The position numbers and the translations under genes were made by a program. Positions 42,068 through 51,611 of a DNA stretch of 64,000 nucleotides are shown here, in pieces (within the stretch, counting starts at the first letter, position 1; each line of letters starts with the position of its first letter). Origin of the DNA: Peribacillus simplex (lineage in GTDB: Bacteria; Bacillota; Bacilli; Bacillales; DSM-1321); the NCBI RefSeq assembly GCF_030123325.1, contig NZ_CP126106.1:2322001-2386000 (forward strand), in the 5' to 3' direction. Below the pieces are notes generated by a model, which was given only the letters and a program-made list of their open reading frames with translations, searched no databases and was not told the origin of the DNA.

Positions 42068-43420
42068 TCACTTTTCAATTATTTTTTTAAGTATAATAAG
42101 CGCTTTTTCAAGTTCCTCTTTCGTTTCTGGCGCACAAATCCCCAAACGCACGGCATTTGCCGGTGCGACATTGCCTACCGTAAATCGCCCTCCACTATAA
42201 ACTTGTACACCTTGTGCTGCAGCTATTCGTTCAAATTGGTCCCCTGTATAATGGTTCGGCAGATGTAACCAGCGAAAAATTCCTGTTTCTCCGCCTAAAC
42301 AATTATCCTTATCCAAATAATGATTGACCAATTGATTGCGAGCTTTAGTTTCCTCTTTATGAAGTGCAACAATGTTTTCAAGTTGACTCGATACAATTGC
42401 TCGTGCTGTTAACTCCGCAAGTAGTGGCGATACGGAAATATTTAAGTTATATAGAGCTTTTCGAGTGGAATCCAGGAATTTGAAAGGAACTGACATATAA
42501 GCAAGACGGAGTCCAGGTGCCATCGATTTCGATAAACTCGCTATATAAATCGAATGCTCAGGTGCATATGTCGCTAAGGCCGGCAATACTTTGTCTTGGG
42601 TTAAATGATACATTCCATCTTCAATGATAAATAAATTGTACTTTATGGTAATCTCCGCAATAGCCTTTCGAGTTTCAATGCTCATTGTATAGGTCATCGG
42701 ATTCTGGTAATCCGGAATAATATATATGCCTTTAATGTTTTCGTTTTTACATGCATAAAGAAGTGCTTCCGGACTCATTTCATCAGTTTCTGACCGAATC
42801 GGGACAAGCTGGATGCCCAGCATCGCGGCAGCTGTCTTTAACCCTGGATATGTATGGTGATCGACACCTATCCGGTCTCCATGCTGACAAAGACCTGCAA
42901 GTGTTGCGGTGATGGCATTTTGTCCGCCATTAGCCAGTAAGATATGCTCTCTAGTCGTTTCAACACCGGCATATTTTAATAATTTGACGCCTGCATCTTT
43001 TTGCCAAATCGAATCACCTGGCCGGCTGTATCCAAACCATCTCGCACAATCGGATTCTTGTAACATGGATTGCAGTAGGTCATGTAAGGGGCCGTATGAT
43101 ACACGATCTGGTAGCATTGCGCCCATTTCAATCAAATGTTTTGGCTTTTCTTCCGAAAGCAAGTATGCGTTCGAAATCGCATCATATGAAACATACGTTC
43201 CACTGCCGATGGTTGCACTAATCAGTCCTTTTAACTCAGCTAATTTAAATGATTTTGAGATTGTACTTAGATTCACATCCAAATAGTCTGCTAACTCTCT
43301 TTGCGGTGGAAGCTTTGTGCCTGGAACTAAGCGTCCCTCTTTAATGTCAGATTCTAACTGCTTAGCTAATGCCTGATAAATCGGTCTATCTTCTCGATTC
43401 AATGTCGGCTTCCATGTCAT
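42068..43420 (-). CDS. MocR/GntR-family regulator with aminotransferase domain
   Basis: About 450 residues. N-terminal GntR winged helix with LVPGTKLPPQRELADYLDVN and NLSTISKSFKLAELKGLI, then a fold-type I aminotransferase domain: LANGGQNAI, IPDYQNPMTY, IIEDGMYH, SLSKSMAPGLRL with the PLP-lysine. MocR proteins sense PLP or amino acids. I choose ATG 43420 because the protein then starts MTWKPTLNR, the normal MocR N-terminus; the frame is open from TTG 43474. It likely controls itself and the aminotransferase through the shared palindromes. Confidence 0.88.
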   Translation of the reverse strand: MTWKPTLNREDRPIYQALAKQLESDIKEGRLVPGTKLPPQRELADYLDVNLSTISKSFKLAELKGLISATIGSGTYVSYDAISNAYLLSEEKPKHLIEMGAMLPDRVSYGPLHDLLQSMLQESDCARWFGYSRPGDSIWQKDAGVKLLKYAGVETTREHILLANGGQNAITATLAGLCQHGDRIGVDHHTYPGLKTAAAMLGIQLVPIRSETDEMSPEALLYACKNENIKGIYIIPDYQNPMTYTMSIETRKAIAEITIKYNLFIIEDGMYHLTQDKVLPALATYAPEHSIYIASLSKSMAPGLRLAYMSVPFKFLDSTRKALYNLNISVSPLLAELTARAIVSSQLENIVALHKEETKARNQLVNHYLDKDNCLGGETGIFRWLHLPNHYTGDQFERIAAAQGVQVYSGGRFTVGNVAPANAVRLGICAPETKEELEKALIILKKIIEK

Positions 43421-43467
43421 TGGATATTCTTCAAACGAATTAATAGGCACAATCCTCATCCTTTTTT

Positions 43468-43490
43468 CATACAATTATAAAATTGTATAG
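43468..43490. promoter_or_regulatory. Probable MocR autoregulatory operator
   Basis: ATACAATT (43469-43476), ATAA, AATTGTAT (43481-43488): a perfect palindrome about 50 bases before the MocR start, matching the site at 42030. Confidence 0.65.
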
Positions 43491-43555
43491 CAACAAATTC
43501 AAATTCATGAATTACTTTAGACATTCTTCACAATCGAGCACGATTGTTAAAGAAT

Positions 43556-43599
43556 AAAGGACATTACATATTTGATATAACAAATATGTAATGTCCTTT
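43556..43599. repeat. Perfect 19-bp inverted repeat
   Basis: AAAGGACATTACATATTTG and CAAATATGTAATGTCCTTT pair around six bases. It lies in a 475-base stretch between the divergent MocR and HTH-regulator genes that otherwise holds no supported gene. A run of T residues follows on the plus side (around 43611-43619), but no gene precedes it. Confidence 0.75.
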
Positions 43600-43898
43600 A
43601 ATCTATCTATATTTTTTTTATTTAGGTCTTGATAAACAATGATATGTGGCAAATAGACATCAATACCGCCCATTAACGTATTATATGGATAATAGATCAA
43701 TAAAGGGCCAGTCACGACGATATAGTATTCTCTAGTGGAAAAGTAATGGAGAAAGATCAAATAAATAACTGACCGCTCAAAAAAACGTATTTCGGTCCAT
43801 TAACAGACATTTACTTTTATTATTTAGATAGTTAAAGTTATAAACAATAATAAAAATTCACTATTCAGTATTGTTTGAAAATAAAGGTGGAGGATCGA

Positions 43899-45218
43899 AT
43901 GAATTCAAAAGTATTAGTTATAGGTCCTATAGATTTAGTAGAACTAGTGATTACTATCGGCAAATCATACTCCGACATTACCATGTTACCTGCACCTTAC
44001 AAACATGAACAAGAAACAATGGATGTGATTAAAAGAAGAGTCGACGAGGCAGATGTCTTATTCTTTTTAGGCACCATCCCTTATCAAATGGCAAAGAATC
44101 AAAACATTACTAAGCCAATGGTTTTTATTCCCTCAACAGGAACATCTTTGTATCGCACTCTTTTTAAGATCATAACAGAAACTTCGTTTAATCCAATCAA
44201 AGAACCTTTTAGGATTAGTATAGACACATTGCCAAATAGGGAAGTGAAAGAATGTTTTGAGGATTTAGAAATATATCCAGAAAAGATGTTTCTGAAAGCT
44301 GATCACAAAGCAGATGAATTGGTTCATTTTCATTATGAATTATGGAAAAATGATCAAACTCAGGTGGCCGTTACATGTGTTAAATCCGTATACGAATCGT
44401 TAAAAGGGCTAGGGGTGCTCGTTTTCAGGGTTCTACCTACAATGTCCGCCATTCGATCCAGTTTGAATAATGTTCTTTTGGAGGGGAAGGCCTTACTTCA
44501 AAGCGATACACAAATTGCCATTGGAATCCTGCATTTTAATAACTTGCTTTCTTCTTTAAAAAAGCCCATATCAGAATATGGAGAACAGCGAAAAAAAGCT
44601 GCACTTCAAAATCTTCTTATCGATTTTTGTGAAGAGGCCCAGGCTATTTTTGACTGGTCAGAACGAGATGAAGTCCGATTCATAACTACTCGGGGCGCCA
44701 TTGAAAGGACTACCCACAAATATAAAAAAGCTCCGCTATTAGATGAGATAGCCATGAAAATTGATGTAGAGACCACCATCGGAATAGGATTTGGACATAC
44801 AGCAAACGAAGCGGAAGTAAGTGCTCGTAAAGCACTTATGAAAGCGAGAGTTAATAAACCGAGTTGCTTTGTGGTTGACATGGATGGAACTGTTTTTGGG
44901 CCTGTCGGAAAAGATGGGAGATTGAAATATTCCTTGCGGAGTGATGACCCACATATAATGAACTTAGCAAAAACAGCTGGGCTCAGTATTGCAACCATAA
45001 ACAAATTACTTTCCTTTTGTGAGTGCTTTGGCAATAGATGCATCACGGCAAATGATCTTGCAAATGGACTGGGTTTGACCATTAGGAGCGCAAGGAGAAT
45101 CCTGAATACCCTTGAAAATACGAATCTAGCTGTCATCGTGGGTGAGGAACAGCCCATAAACCGAGGGAGACCCCGACAGCTATATGAATTTCAATTTTCC
45201 AGGGAGTCAGTCAGATAG
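43899..45218 (+). CDS. Putative transcriptional regulator with cyclase-like and winged-helix domains
   Basis: 439 residues, no family I can name firmly. A Rossmann-like N-terminal part (VLVIGPIDLVELVITIGK) is followed at about 290-350 by IGIGFGHTANEAEVSARKAL, which resembles the nucleotide-binding part of GTP cyclohydrolase III or degenerate GGDEF domains. The C-terminal 65 residues form a winged helix (ITANDLANGLGLTIRSARRI) ending in a GRPRQLYEF wing. GGTGGAGG selects ATG 43899. Placed directly before the M81/deacylase operon, it is the likely regulator. Confidence 0.7.
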   Translation: MNSKVLVIGPIDLVELVITIGKSYSDITMLPAPYKHEQETMDVIKRRVDEADVLFFLGTIPYQMAKNQNITKPMVFIPSTGTSLYRTLFKIITETSFNPIKEPFRISIDTLPNREVKECFEDLEIYPEKMFLKADHKADELVHFHYELWKNDQTQVAVTCVKSVYESLKGLGVLVFRVLPTMSAIRSSLNNVLLEGKALLQSDTQIAIGILHFNNLLSSLKKPISEYGEQRKKAALQNLLIDFCEEAQAIFDWSERDEVRFITTRGAIERTTHKYKKAPLLDEIAMKIDVETTIGIGFGHTANEAEVSARKALMKARVNKPSCFVVDMDGTVFGPVGKDGRLKYSLRSDDPHIMNLAKTAGLSIATINKLLSFCECFGNRCITANDLANGLGLTIRSARRILNTLENTNLAVIVGEEQPINRGRPRQLYEFQFSRESVR

Positions 45219-45255
45219 GGTTTTATTAATTAATAGTGAAGAAAGGGGAAATTTT

Positions 45256-46746
45256 ATGAGAATAGCTATCGGTCAGTTGGCACATGAAACGAATACGTTT
45301 TCTCGAGTAAGAACGACAGTCGACTTATTTAAAGTATGGGAATGGACCCAAGGAGAGGAACTTCTCGATAGGCATACTGGTGTATTGGATTATCTGGGAG
45401 GGATGATCGATCGGGGAGAAGAGCTGGGGATTGAAATTGTGCCGACCTTTGCAGCCATGGCCAATCCTTCAGGAACGATAACACAGGAAACGTTTCAAGA
45501 AGCAAAAAATCTATTAATATCAAGTATTATGAATGCTGGAAAATTGGATGGGATTTGTCTATTTCTTCATGGTGCAGGAGTAGCAGATGGAGTTGACGAT
45601 ATTGAAGGTGAGATTTTATCGGAATTAAGAAGCATTTTAGGTTCAAAATTACCAATCGTAGCTGCTTTGGACCTCCATGGTAATATTACGGAAACCATGG
45701 TTAAAGAAGCAGATGTACTTCTCGGCAATATAGATTACCCTCATACGGATTCCTATGAAAGGGGGATAGAAGCGATTGATATAACTGCTCGCATGATACA
45801 AGGGGAAGTTAACCCGGAAATGGCTCTATCTAAATTACCATTACTTATTCCTACTACAACCTCCTACTTTTCTCCAATTAAAGAAATAAATGAATGGTGC
45901 GAGGAATGGGAAAAGCATCCCGAGGTCCTTGATTGTACCTTATTCCACGGCTTTCCATATTCAGATATCCCTCACGCAGGAGTTTCGGTAATTACCATTA
46001 CGAATAATGAACCCTCTTTAGCACAAAAAATTTCAAATGATATAGCTGCTAAAATTTTTGAGAAGAAAGATGAATTTTATCCAATATTGCCGTCACCAAA
46101 GAAAGCCATTTCATATGCTTCCTCCCGAAGTGAAATGCCCATCATCATTAATGAAGCTTCTGATAACCCTGGTGCTGGTACACCTGGTGATGGCACCTTT
46201 TTATTGAAGGAAATGATAGCAGCAAACATTCCAAATAGCTGCTTTGGGTTTATTTTTGATCCAGAAGTAGCAAAAATGGCCCATAAAGAAGGTGTGGGGT
46301 CCCTAATTCAAGTCGAATTAGGTGGTAAAACAGATCGTTTACATGGTAACCCTCTAAAAATATCAGCTTATGTAAAAAGCCTTTCTGATGGCAAGTTTAT
46401 TCAGTCCTCACCGATGTGGAATGGAAGCAAAGTGAACTTGGGGAGAAGTGCAAGATTATTGGTTGGTAATGTAGATATCATTGTATGCTCTGTAAATTCC
46501 CAGACTTTTGATGAACAAATTTTCCTTCTTCATGGAATAGATGTTGAGAAATCAAGTATTGTTGGTTTGAAATCATCTCACCATTTTCGCGCAGCCTTCA
46601 TGCCTATTGCTAAAGAAATCATAACGGTTGACTCGCCTGGGTTAAGCAGTGCAAAGTTATCAACCTTTGATTTTAAGAATATAAGCAGACCGATTTACCC
46701 TTTTGATTCTATTTTAAATCATTTAATTAGTCTAACCAATATATAG
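45256..46746 (+). CDS. M81-family metallopeptidase (MlrC-like)
   Basis: About 496 residues. IAIGQLAHETNTFS at the N-terminus, AALDLHGNIT, YPHTDSYERG with metal ligands, and the C-terminal domain SDNPGAGTPGDGTFLLKEM. MlrC of Sphingomonas degrades linear microcystin peptides; most Bacillus members have unknown targets. Start at ATG 45256 after AAAGGGG; the frame is open back to 45184 within the regulator. It is the first gene of a three-gene catabolic operon. Confidence 0.87.
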   Translation: MRIAIGQLAHETNTFSRVRTTVDLFKVWEWTQGEELLDRHTGVLDYLGGMIDRGEELGIEIVPTFAAMANPSGTITQETFQEAKNLLISSIMNAGKLDGICLFLHGAGVADGVDDIEGEILSELRSILGSKLPIVAALDLHGNITETMVKEADVLLGNIDYPHTDSYERGIEAIDITARMIQGEVNPEMALSKLPLLIPTTTSYFSPIKEINEWCEEWEKHPEVLDCTLFHGFPYSDIPHAGVSVITITNNEPSLAQKISNDIAAKIFEKKDEFYPILPSPKKAISYASSRSEMPIIINEASDNPGAGTPGDGTFLLKEMIAANIPNSCFGFIFDPEVAKMAHKEGVGSLIQVELGGKTDRLHGNPLKISAYVKSLSDGKFIQSSPMWNGSKVNLGRSARLLVGNVDIIVCSVNSQTFDEQIFLLHGIDVEKSSIVGLKSSHHFRAAFMPIAKEIITVDSPGLSSAKLSTFDFKNISRPIYPFDSILNHLISLTNI

Positions 46747-46759
46747 AGGATGTGGTCAA

Positions 46760-48373
46760 ATGCTAGACGTAATAATAAAAAATGGAAGGGTTTATGATGG
46801 AACAGGGAACCCTTGGACGAAAACTGACATTGGAATCGAGGATGGGAGAATTACTTTTATTGGGAATTTAAGCGGCGAACAGGCTAAACAAACTATAGAT
46901 GCCAATAGGTTGGCAGTTTCACCAGGATTTATTGATCCTCATGTCCATTCTGAATTACTTTGCACTGTTCCTGAAGTTCATAAAATAAAGGCACTTCAGG
47001 GTGTGACTACAGAATTATTTGGACAGGATGGTATTTCTGTTGCTCCTGTATCAGAAAAAACAAAGCCGTTATGGAAAAAACAATTAAGTGGACTGAATGG
47101 CGATATTGGGGAGTGGCCATGGAATAGCATTGATGAATATTTTTCATTTCTAGAAAAGTCAAAAATGATAGGCAACGCAGCTTACCTGGTACCTCATGGC
47201 GCGGTTCGTTCCTTGGTCATGGGATTTGAAGATAGAGTGGCTACTAAACAAGAATTGGAAAAAATGCGTTTGCTGGTCGAGGAAGGAATGCGTATGGGAG
47301 CAGTAGGCTTGTCCTCAGGATTGGTATATCCCCCAAATGTTTTCTCCAATAAGGAAGAATTGATTGAAATATGCAAGGGTACCGCGAAATATGATGGCTG
47401 TTTCGTTGTCCATATTCGGAATGAAAGCATTCACTCTTTATCAGCTTTGGATGAAGTCATAGATGTTTCCAGACAATCCGGTGTAAGATTACATATTTCT
47501 CATTTTAAGATAATCGGCCAAGGAAACAGGGATAAATTTAAGAAAGCACTGGACAGAATGAATGCCGCTAGACATGAAGGTATTGAAATTACCTTTGATC
47601 AATATCCATATTCAGCGGCTTCAACGGTTTTTCATGCCATACTTCCACCTTGGATGCATGCAGGGGGAACGGAAGAAACCCTGATACGATTGAGTATTCC
47701 AGAAATCAGAAAAAGAATCTCGGAGGAATTTAAAACAAACACAGATTATGAAAATTGGGTTCTGAATTGTGGCTGGAAAAATATCATGATTACCTCCGTT
47801 CAAACGGATTCTAACAAATGCTTAGAAGGTAAGGATATGATGGAAATTTCAGAAATCAGGCAGCAATCCCCTGAAGATGCCGCATTTGATATTCTTATTG
47901 AGGAAAAAGGGAATGTAGCAATGGTCATTCATTGGGGCTTCGAGGAAGATGTTTTGCAGAGTATGTGTCATCCACTGCAAATGGTGGGATCTGATGGGAT
48001 TTTTGGAGGTAAGCCGCATCCTCGATTATATGGGACATTTCCGAGAGTATTAGGCAAATATGTTAGGGAAGAAGGAGCTTTGACGCTTGAACAAGCGATT
48101 CGTCGAATGACAGGTGCTCCTGCGCAGCTAATGAGATTAAAGGATAGGGGATTAATTAAAGAGGGATATCAGGCAGATATTGTTATATTTGATCCTGAAA
48201 AAATTAAAGATCGAGCTACATTTGAAGAGCCGCTATTAGAGCCTGAAGGCATACATGTGGTTTATATAAATGGAAAATTAACCGTTTATCATGGGGAATA
48301 CACAGGAGCACGGGATGGGAAGGTAATTAGAAGGTTCCAAAGTTCAAAAATAGATAAAGTGGCAACATTTTAG
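46760..48373 (+). CDS. N-acyl-D-amino-acid deacylase (D-aminoacylase family)
   Basis: 537 residues of the amidohydrolase superfamily. Metal motif DPHVHSE near residue 59, GVTTELFGQDG, GLSSGLVYPP, HISHFKIIG, DQYPYSA and GSDGIFGGKPHPR. The family removes the acyl group from N-acyl-D-amino acids or dipeptides. It is 13 bases after the M81 gene. The pair suggests breakdown of D-amino-acid-containing peptides. Confidence 0.88.
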   Translation: MLDVIIKNGRVYDGTGNPWTKTDIGIEDGRITFIGNLSGEQAKQTIDANRLAVSPGFIDPHVHSELLCTVPEVHKIKALQGVTTELFGQDGISVAPVSEKTKPLWKKQLSGLNGDIGEWPWNSIDEYFSFLEKSKMIGNAAYLVPHGAVRSLVMGFEDRVATKQELEKMRLLVEEGMRMGAVGLSSGLVYPPNVFSNKEELIEICKGTAKYDGCFVVHIRNESIHSLSALDEVIDVSRQSGVRLHISHFKIIGQGNRDKFKKALDRMNAARHEGIEITFDQYPYSAASTVFHAILPPWMHAGGTEETLIRLSIPEIRKRISEEFKTNTDYENWVLNCGWKNIMITSVQTDSNKCLEGKDMMEISEIRQQSPEDAAFDILIEEKGNVAMVIHWGFEEDVLQSMCHPLQMVGSDGIFGGKPHPRLYGTFPRVLGKYVREEGALTLEQAIRRMTGAPAQLMRLKDRGLIKEGYQADIVIFDPEKIKDRATFEEPLLEPEGIHVVYINGKLTVYHGEYTGARDGKVIRRFQSSKIDKVATF

Positions 48374-48447
48374 GATCGATTGATAATCCCCATTAATTTG
48401 CCTATGGAAAGAAAAAAGAAGGATTAGTAGAAAAAGGGAGGAATAAG

Positions 48448-49668
48448 ATGAAGCGTTACATTGGAGGGTCCCAAAATAAGCACTTTATATTATTTTTGCT
48501 GTTCGTTGGTTATCTGGTTGATTATTTGGATCGGATGGTCATGAGTGTGGCTGTTGTATCTATTAAGGAAGAATTTAATTTGGATGCTGCTGCTGTCGGG
48601 GCAATCTTGAGTAGCTTCTTCTTATCCTATGCCATCATGCAAATACCAGGAGGATGGCTAACAGATAAACTGGGTTCGAGAAGAGTCTTGATATGGTCCA
48701 TCATTGTATGGTCTATTTTTACCGTATTTACTGGTTTTGCCTGGTCTCTTATTTCGTTACTTGTCATACGTTTTCTTTTCGGGCTTGGTCAAGGAGGATA
48801 TCCTTCCGCTTCTCAAAAGGGGATAGCGGATTATTTTCCCCGGGATGAAAGGCCAAAGGCTTCTGCTTACTTGATGTCATCCAATTACTTTGGGATGGCA
48901 CTTGCCCCACTGGTGGCTGCGCCGATGATTTTATTTATGGGCTGGAGAAACATGTTTTATGTAATCGGCTTGCTAGGAATATTGTTAACGATAGCTTTCT
49001 GGGTATATTTTAAACCAAAAGATAGCACTGCTCCATTAAAAGACAATAGTGTTCCAATGAAGGAATTGCTGATGAATTCTGGATTGTGGAAAATAACTGT
49101 CATGTGGTTTGCTGCTGGAATAGTAAATTGGGGACTTTCTTCCTGGATTCCATCTTATTTGATGGAAGCTAGAGGAATGGATCTGTTGTCCATGGGTTTT
49201 TATGCAGCGTTACCGGGTATCTCGACGGGAGTTGCTATGTTGTTCAGTGGGTGGCTTCTTGACAGGTTTTTTAATAATTTGGAAAAATATTATGCGGCAT
49301 TTGGCATGCTTATGTCAGGGATATTCCTATATTTGATGTTTACATCGACCTCCTTAGTAGCTGCAATGGTTTATTTGAATCTTTGTATGGTCTTTAAAAG
49401 CTTTGCCTTTACAGTTGCTTTTGCTTTGCCGCATAAAATCATGTCTAAAAAGGTTATCGGTTCTGCAATGGGAGTAATTAATATGGGGGCACAGGCAGCA
49501 GGTTTCATATCACCTCTTGTCATGGGCTTTATCATCACCTTTACAGGATCCTACAATGGGGCATTTTGGTTCTTAATCGGATGTTCCGCCATATCAATAA
49601 TTGCTGCGCTTTCCATTAAAAAGAATAATCATATGGAGCAACCAAAAGATGTTGACCTATTAGCATAG
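48448..49668 (+). CDS. MFS transporter (ACS family)
   Basis: 406 residues, 12 helices. Helix 1 LVDYLDRMVMSVAVVSIKEEF, MFS motif DKLGSRRVL, and second-half motif are typical of the anion:cation symporter family. Probably imports the substrate of the two preceding hydrolases. GGGAGG precedes the ATG, and a terminator closes the operon. Confidence 0.88.
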   Translation: MKRYIGGSQNKHFILFLLFVGYLVDYLDRMVMSVAVVSIKEEFNLDAAAVGAILSSFFLSYAIMQIPGGWLTDKLGSRRVLIWSIIVWSIFTVFTGFAWSLISLLVIRFLFGLGQGGYPSASQKGIADYFPRDERPKASAYLMSSNYFGMALAPLVAAPMILFMGWRNMFYVIGLLGILLTIAFWVYFKPKDSTAPLKDNSVPMKELLMNSGLWKITVMWFAAGIVNWGLSSWIPSYLMEARGMDLLSMGFYAALPGISTGVAMLFSGWLLDRFFNNLEKYYAAFGMLMSGIFLYLMFTSTSLVAAMVYLNLCMVFKSFAFTVAFALPHKIMSKKVIGSAMGVINMGAQAAGFISPLVMGFIITFTGSYNGAFWFLIGCSAISIIAALSIKKNNHMEQPKDVDLLA

Positions 49669-49682
49669 TATATGAAAAGGAA

Positions 49683-49723
49683 AAAACCCCGGATTTGGCC
49701 TTGAAAACCACCCCGGGGTTTTT
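49683..49723 (+). terminator. Terminator after the MFS gene
   Basis: AAAACCCCGG pairs with CCGGGGTTTTT. The loop is about 20 bases and GC-moderate. Confidence 0.9.
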
Positions 49724-49966
49724 GAATTTATTTAAGAAGGCTCAAAAATAAGCAGGTTTCTCTCTTTCCTTCCCTTCATTGAAATATTGTATTTTTTTCT
49801 AGAATCCTCAGCTACAGTACAAGCCGTTTTATAATAAAGACATATCATATAACGAAGGGGAAAATCTTGAAAAACTGAGAACAAGCAATTAATCTTCTAT
49901 TGTTTTTTCATCCAAGGAACCCCATCTCTCTATTAACAAATTTTTTAAAAAGGAGACGTTTAGGGA

Positions 49967-50539
49967 ATGTGTCCATTTGACAATGGTGAGGAAAGGATAC
50001 ATCAGCCGAATAAAAGTACAATGCTGTCCCGGCAAGAGATAAATGCCATTGAGTCCTGGATTTCTCAAATAGGGATATTCCAATTTTATAAAACAGTTGG
50101 ACAAAAAATGTCTGCTGCCAGAAAAACGCTAAAGTTAAAGTATAATATCATTGGGCATGGATTCAACCGGGTCGTCTATGATTTAAATAATGGCTATATA
50201 TTAAAAGTGGCATTTTCAGAAGTTGGTTTAATAAGCAATGCAAATGAAGCCTATTTATATAATAACTGTAATGAGAAAGTCAAAAAGTATTTATGCCCGG
50301 TTAAGGAGCATGGGACGGGCTGGATCATCATGAAGAAGGTGGACACGAAAGTGCCGTTTGCAATCAAGGAATATACGAAATTGATCAAGTTGGAATTAAA
50401 ATTCCTGAGGTACGGTATTATACCAATAGATTTGCGTTTAGATAATGTCGGATATAACGAGAAAGATGAAATGGTTGTCATTGATTATGGTCTATTCACC
50501 ATGGATCTCAAAAGCCCTGTGCTCCGTTGGTTTGTTTGA
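49967..50539 (+). CDS. Small protein-kinase-like protein
   Basis: 190 residues. A shortened kinase fold: HGFNRVVYDL glycine loop, Lys in ILKVAF, IDLRLDNVGY in place of the HRD catalytic loop with Asn, and VIDYGLF for DFG. Such proteins resemble Bacillus YrzF-type putative kinases. C-terminal lobe is mostly absent. Substrate unknown. AAAGGAG lies upstream of ATG 49967. Confidence 0.7.
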   Translation: MCPFDNGEERIHQPNKSTMLSRQEINAIESWISQIGIFQFYKTVGQKMSAARKTLKLKYNIIGHGFNRVVYDLNNGYILKVAFSEVGLISNANEAYLYNNCNEKVKKYLCPVKEHGTGWIIMKKVDTKVPFAIKEYTKLIKLELKFLRYGIIPIDLRLDNVGYNEKDEMVVIDYGLFTMDLKSPVLRWFV

Positions 50540-50634
50540 TGATGGGTCTTCCAAAGAAAATATAAAATGGACATTACAATGAAGTGATTAGGCGAAGCGG
50601 TAAATCGTGAGGGCCGTTCTTGCCTAAATGAAAG

Positions 50635-50675
50635 AAGCATGTTACGAAGGGCTCTTTGTGCAACATGCTTTTTTA
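50635..50675. terminator. Bidirectional terminator
   Basis: AAGCATGTT pairs with AACATGCTT, then TTTT; lies between the convergent kinase-like and thioesterase genes. Confidence 0.8.
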
Positions 50676-50681
50676 TTTGGT

Positions 50682-51098
50682 TTACAAGATCATAACTGAT
50701 GACACAACGCTTGCCACTTTTTTATCATTTTGAAATAAATCTGCGAGTACATAAGCAGTTTTTTTTCCGATTCGGTCAACTTTTGCTTCAACTTGTACGT
50801 CCCCTAATCTCACTGGTCGATGAAAGGTAGTATGTAAATCAATGGATGCGAAGGATTGCCCGATACTTAATTTAGATGATATCGCATAAGCCATCATTAT
50901 ATCTGCTGCAGAAGTAACAAATCCACCCATTGCTACTCCAATTCCGTTAATAAACTTTTCATCTACTTTCCATACACCTTTCGCAATTCCATCTTGGGCA
51001 TAATTTGCTTCAATCTGTAACGTTAGATCACAATTCGGAGGTTGTTTCCCCTCTGTTAAAACTTGTAAAAGTTCGTGTCCTTTAAGTGATTTCCCCAT
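50682..51098 (-). CDS. PaaI-type acyl-CoA thioesterase
   Basis: 138 residues. Hot-dog fold with NGIGVAMGGFVTSAADIMMA (active-site region) and FHRPVRLGDVQVEAKVDR. The start at ATG 51098, preceded by AGGGGGC, is used; the frame is open further upstream to 51215. Stand-alone gene with no clear partner; distinct from the thioesterases at 1374 and 24748. Confidence 0.8.
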   Translation of the reverse strand: MGKSLKGHELLQVLTEGKQPPNCDLTLQIEANYAQDGIAKGVWKVDEKFINGIGVAMGGFVTSAADIMMAYAISSKLSIGQSFASIDLHTTFHRPVRLGDVQVEAKVDRIGKKTAYVLADLFQNDKKVASVVSSVMIL

Positions 51099-51239
51099 TA
51101 AATTGCCCCCTTTGAATAAGTTGAAACTACAGAATATTCTAACATATATCATGATGTTAAATGTCAATGAAGTTGTTAAGTTTACAAATAAAGTAAAAAA
51201 GGGGGGCTGAATCAACTTGAATTATTTTTTAGGGTTTGT

Positions 51240-51392
51240 AAAATTTGAACGTTATTGGAACGTAGGGTACTCGCTTTCCGCGGGCGGTCCCGGAAGCCTC
51301 CTCGGCTTGCGCCTGCGGGGTCTTCCTAGACGCGCTTTTCTAAGCAGGAGTCTCGAACACCCGCTCCAATCAACTTGAATGATTTTTAGAAA
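51240..51392 (+). repeat. GC-rich Bacillaceae intergenic repeat, diverged copy 3
   Basis: ACTCGCTTTCCGCGGGCGG, AGCCTCCTCGGC, GCGGGGTCTTCC, AGCAGGAGTCTCG and CGCTCCAATCAACTTGAA follow the order of copies 1 and 2, but with many differences in between. ATCAACTTGAA recurs just before it at about 51211. No gene is visible in 51099-51611. Confidence 0.75.
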
Positions 51393-51611
51393 AAAGCTTT
51401 AGGGAAAAATGGCATTACTTCGATTTGTCTACTTTCTTATGGTTTCTAAATGACCTATGATCTGTTTGAAATTTAAAGTTATTAATTATCAAAAAAATCA
51501 AAAAGCTTCTTCTTTTTCTAATTAAATTGTGATAGTGTATAAAACAAAGAAGGATTACCTTCATCATTTTAATTATAAGAAGTATTTAATTCGTCGGAAA
51601 GGGGTAATATT

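Noticed and set aside
43512..43760. 82-codon minus-strand frame
   Set aside because: It runs through the perfect 19-bp palindrome and has no ribosome site or recognisable protein.
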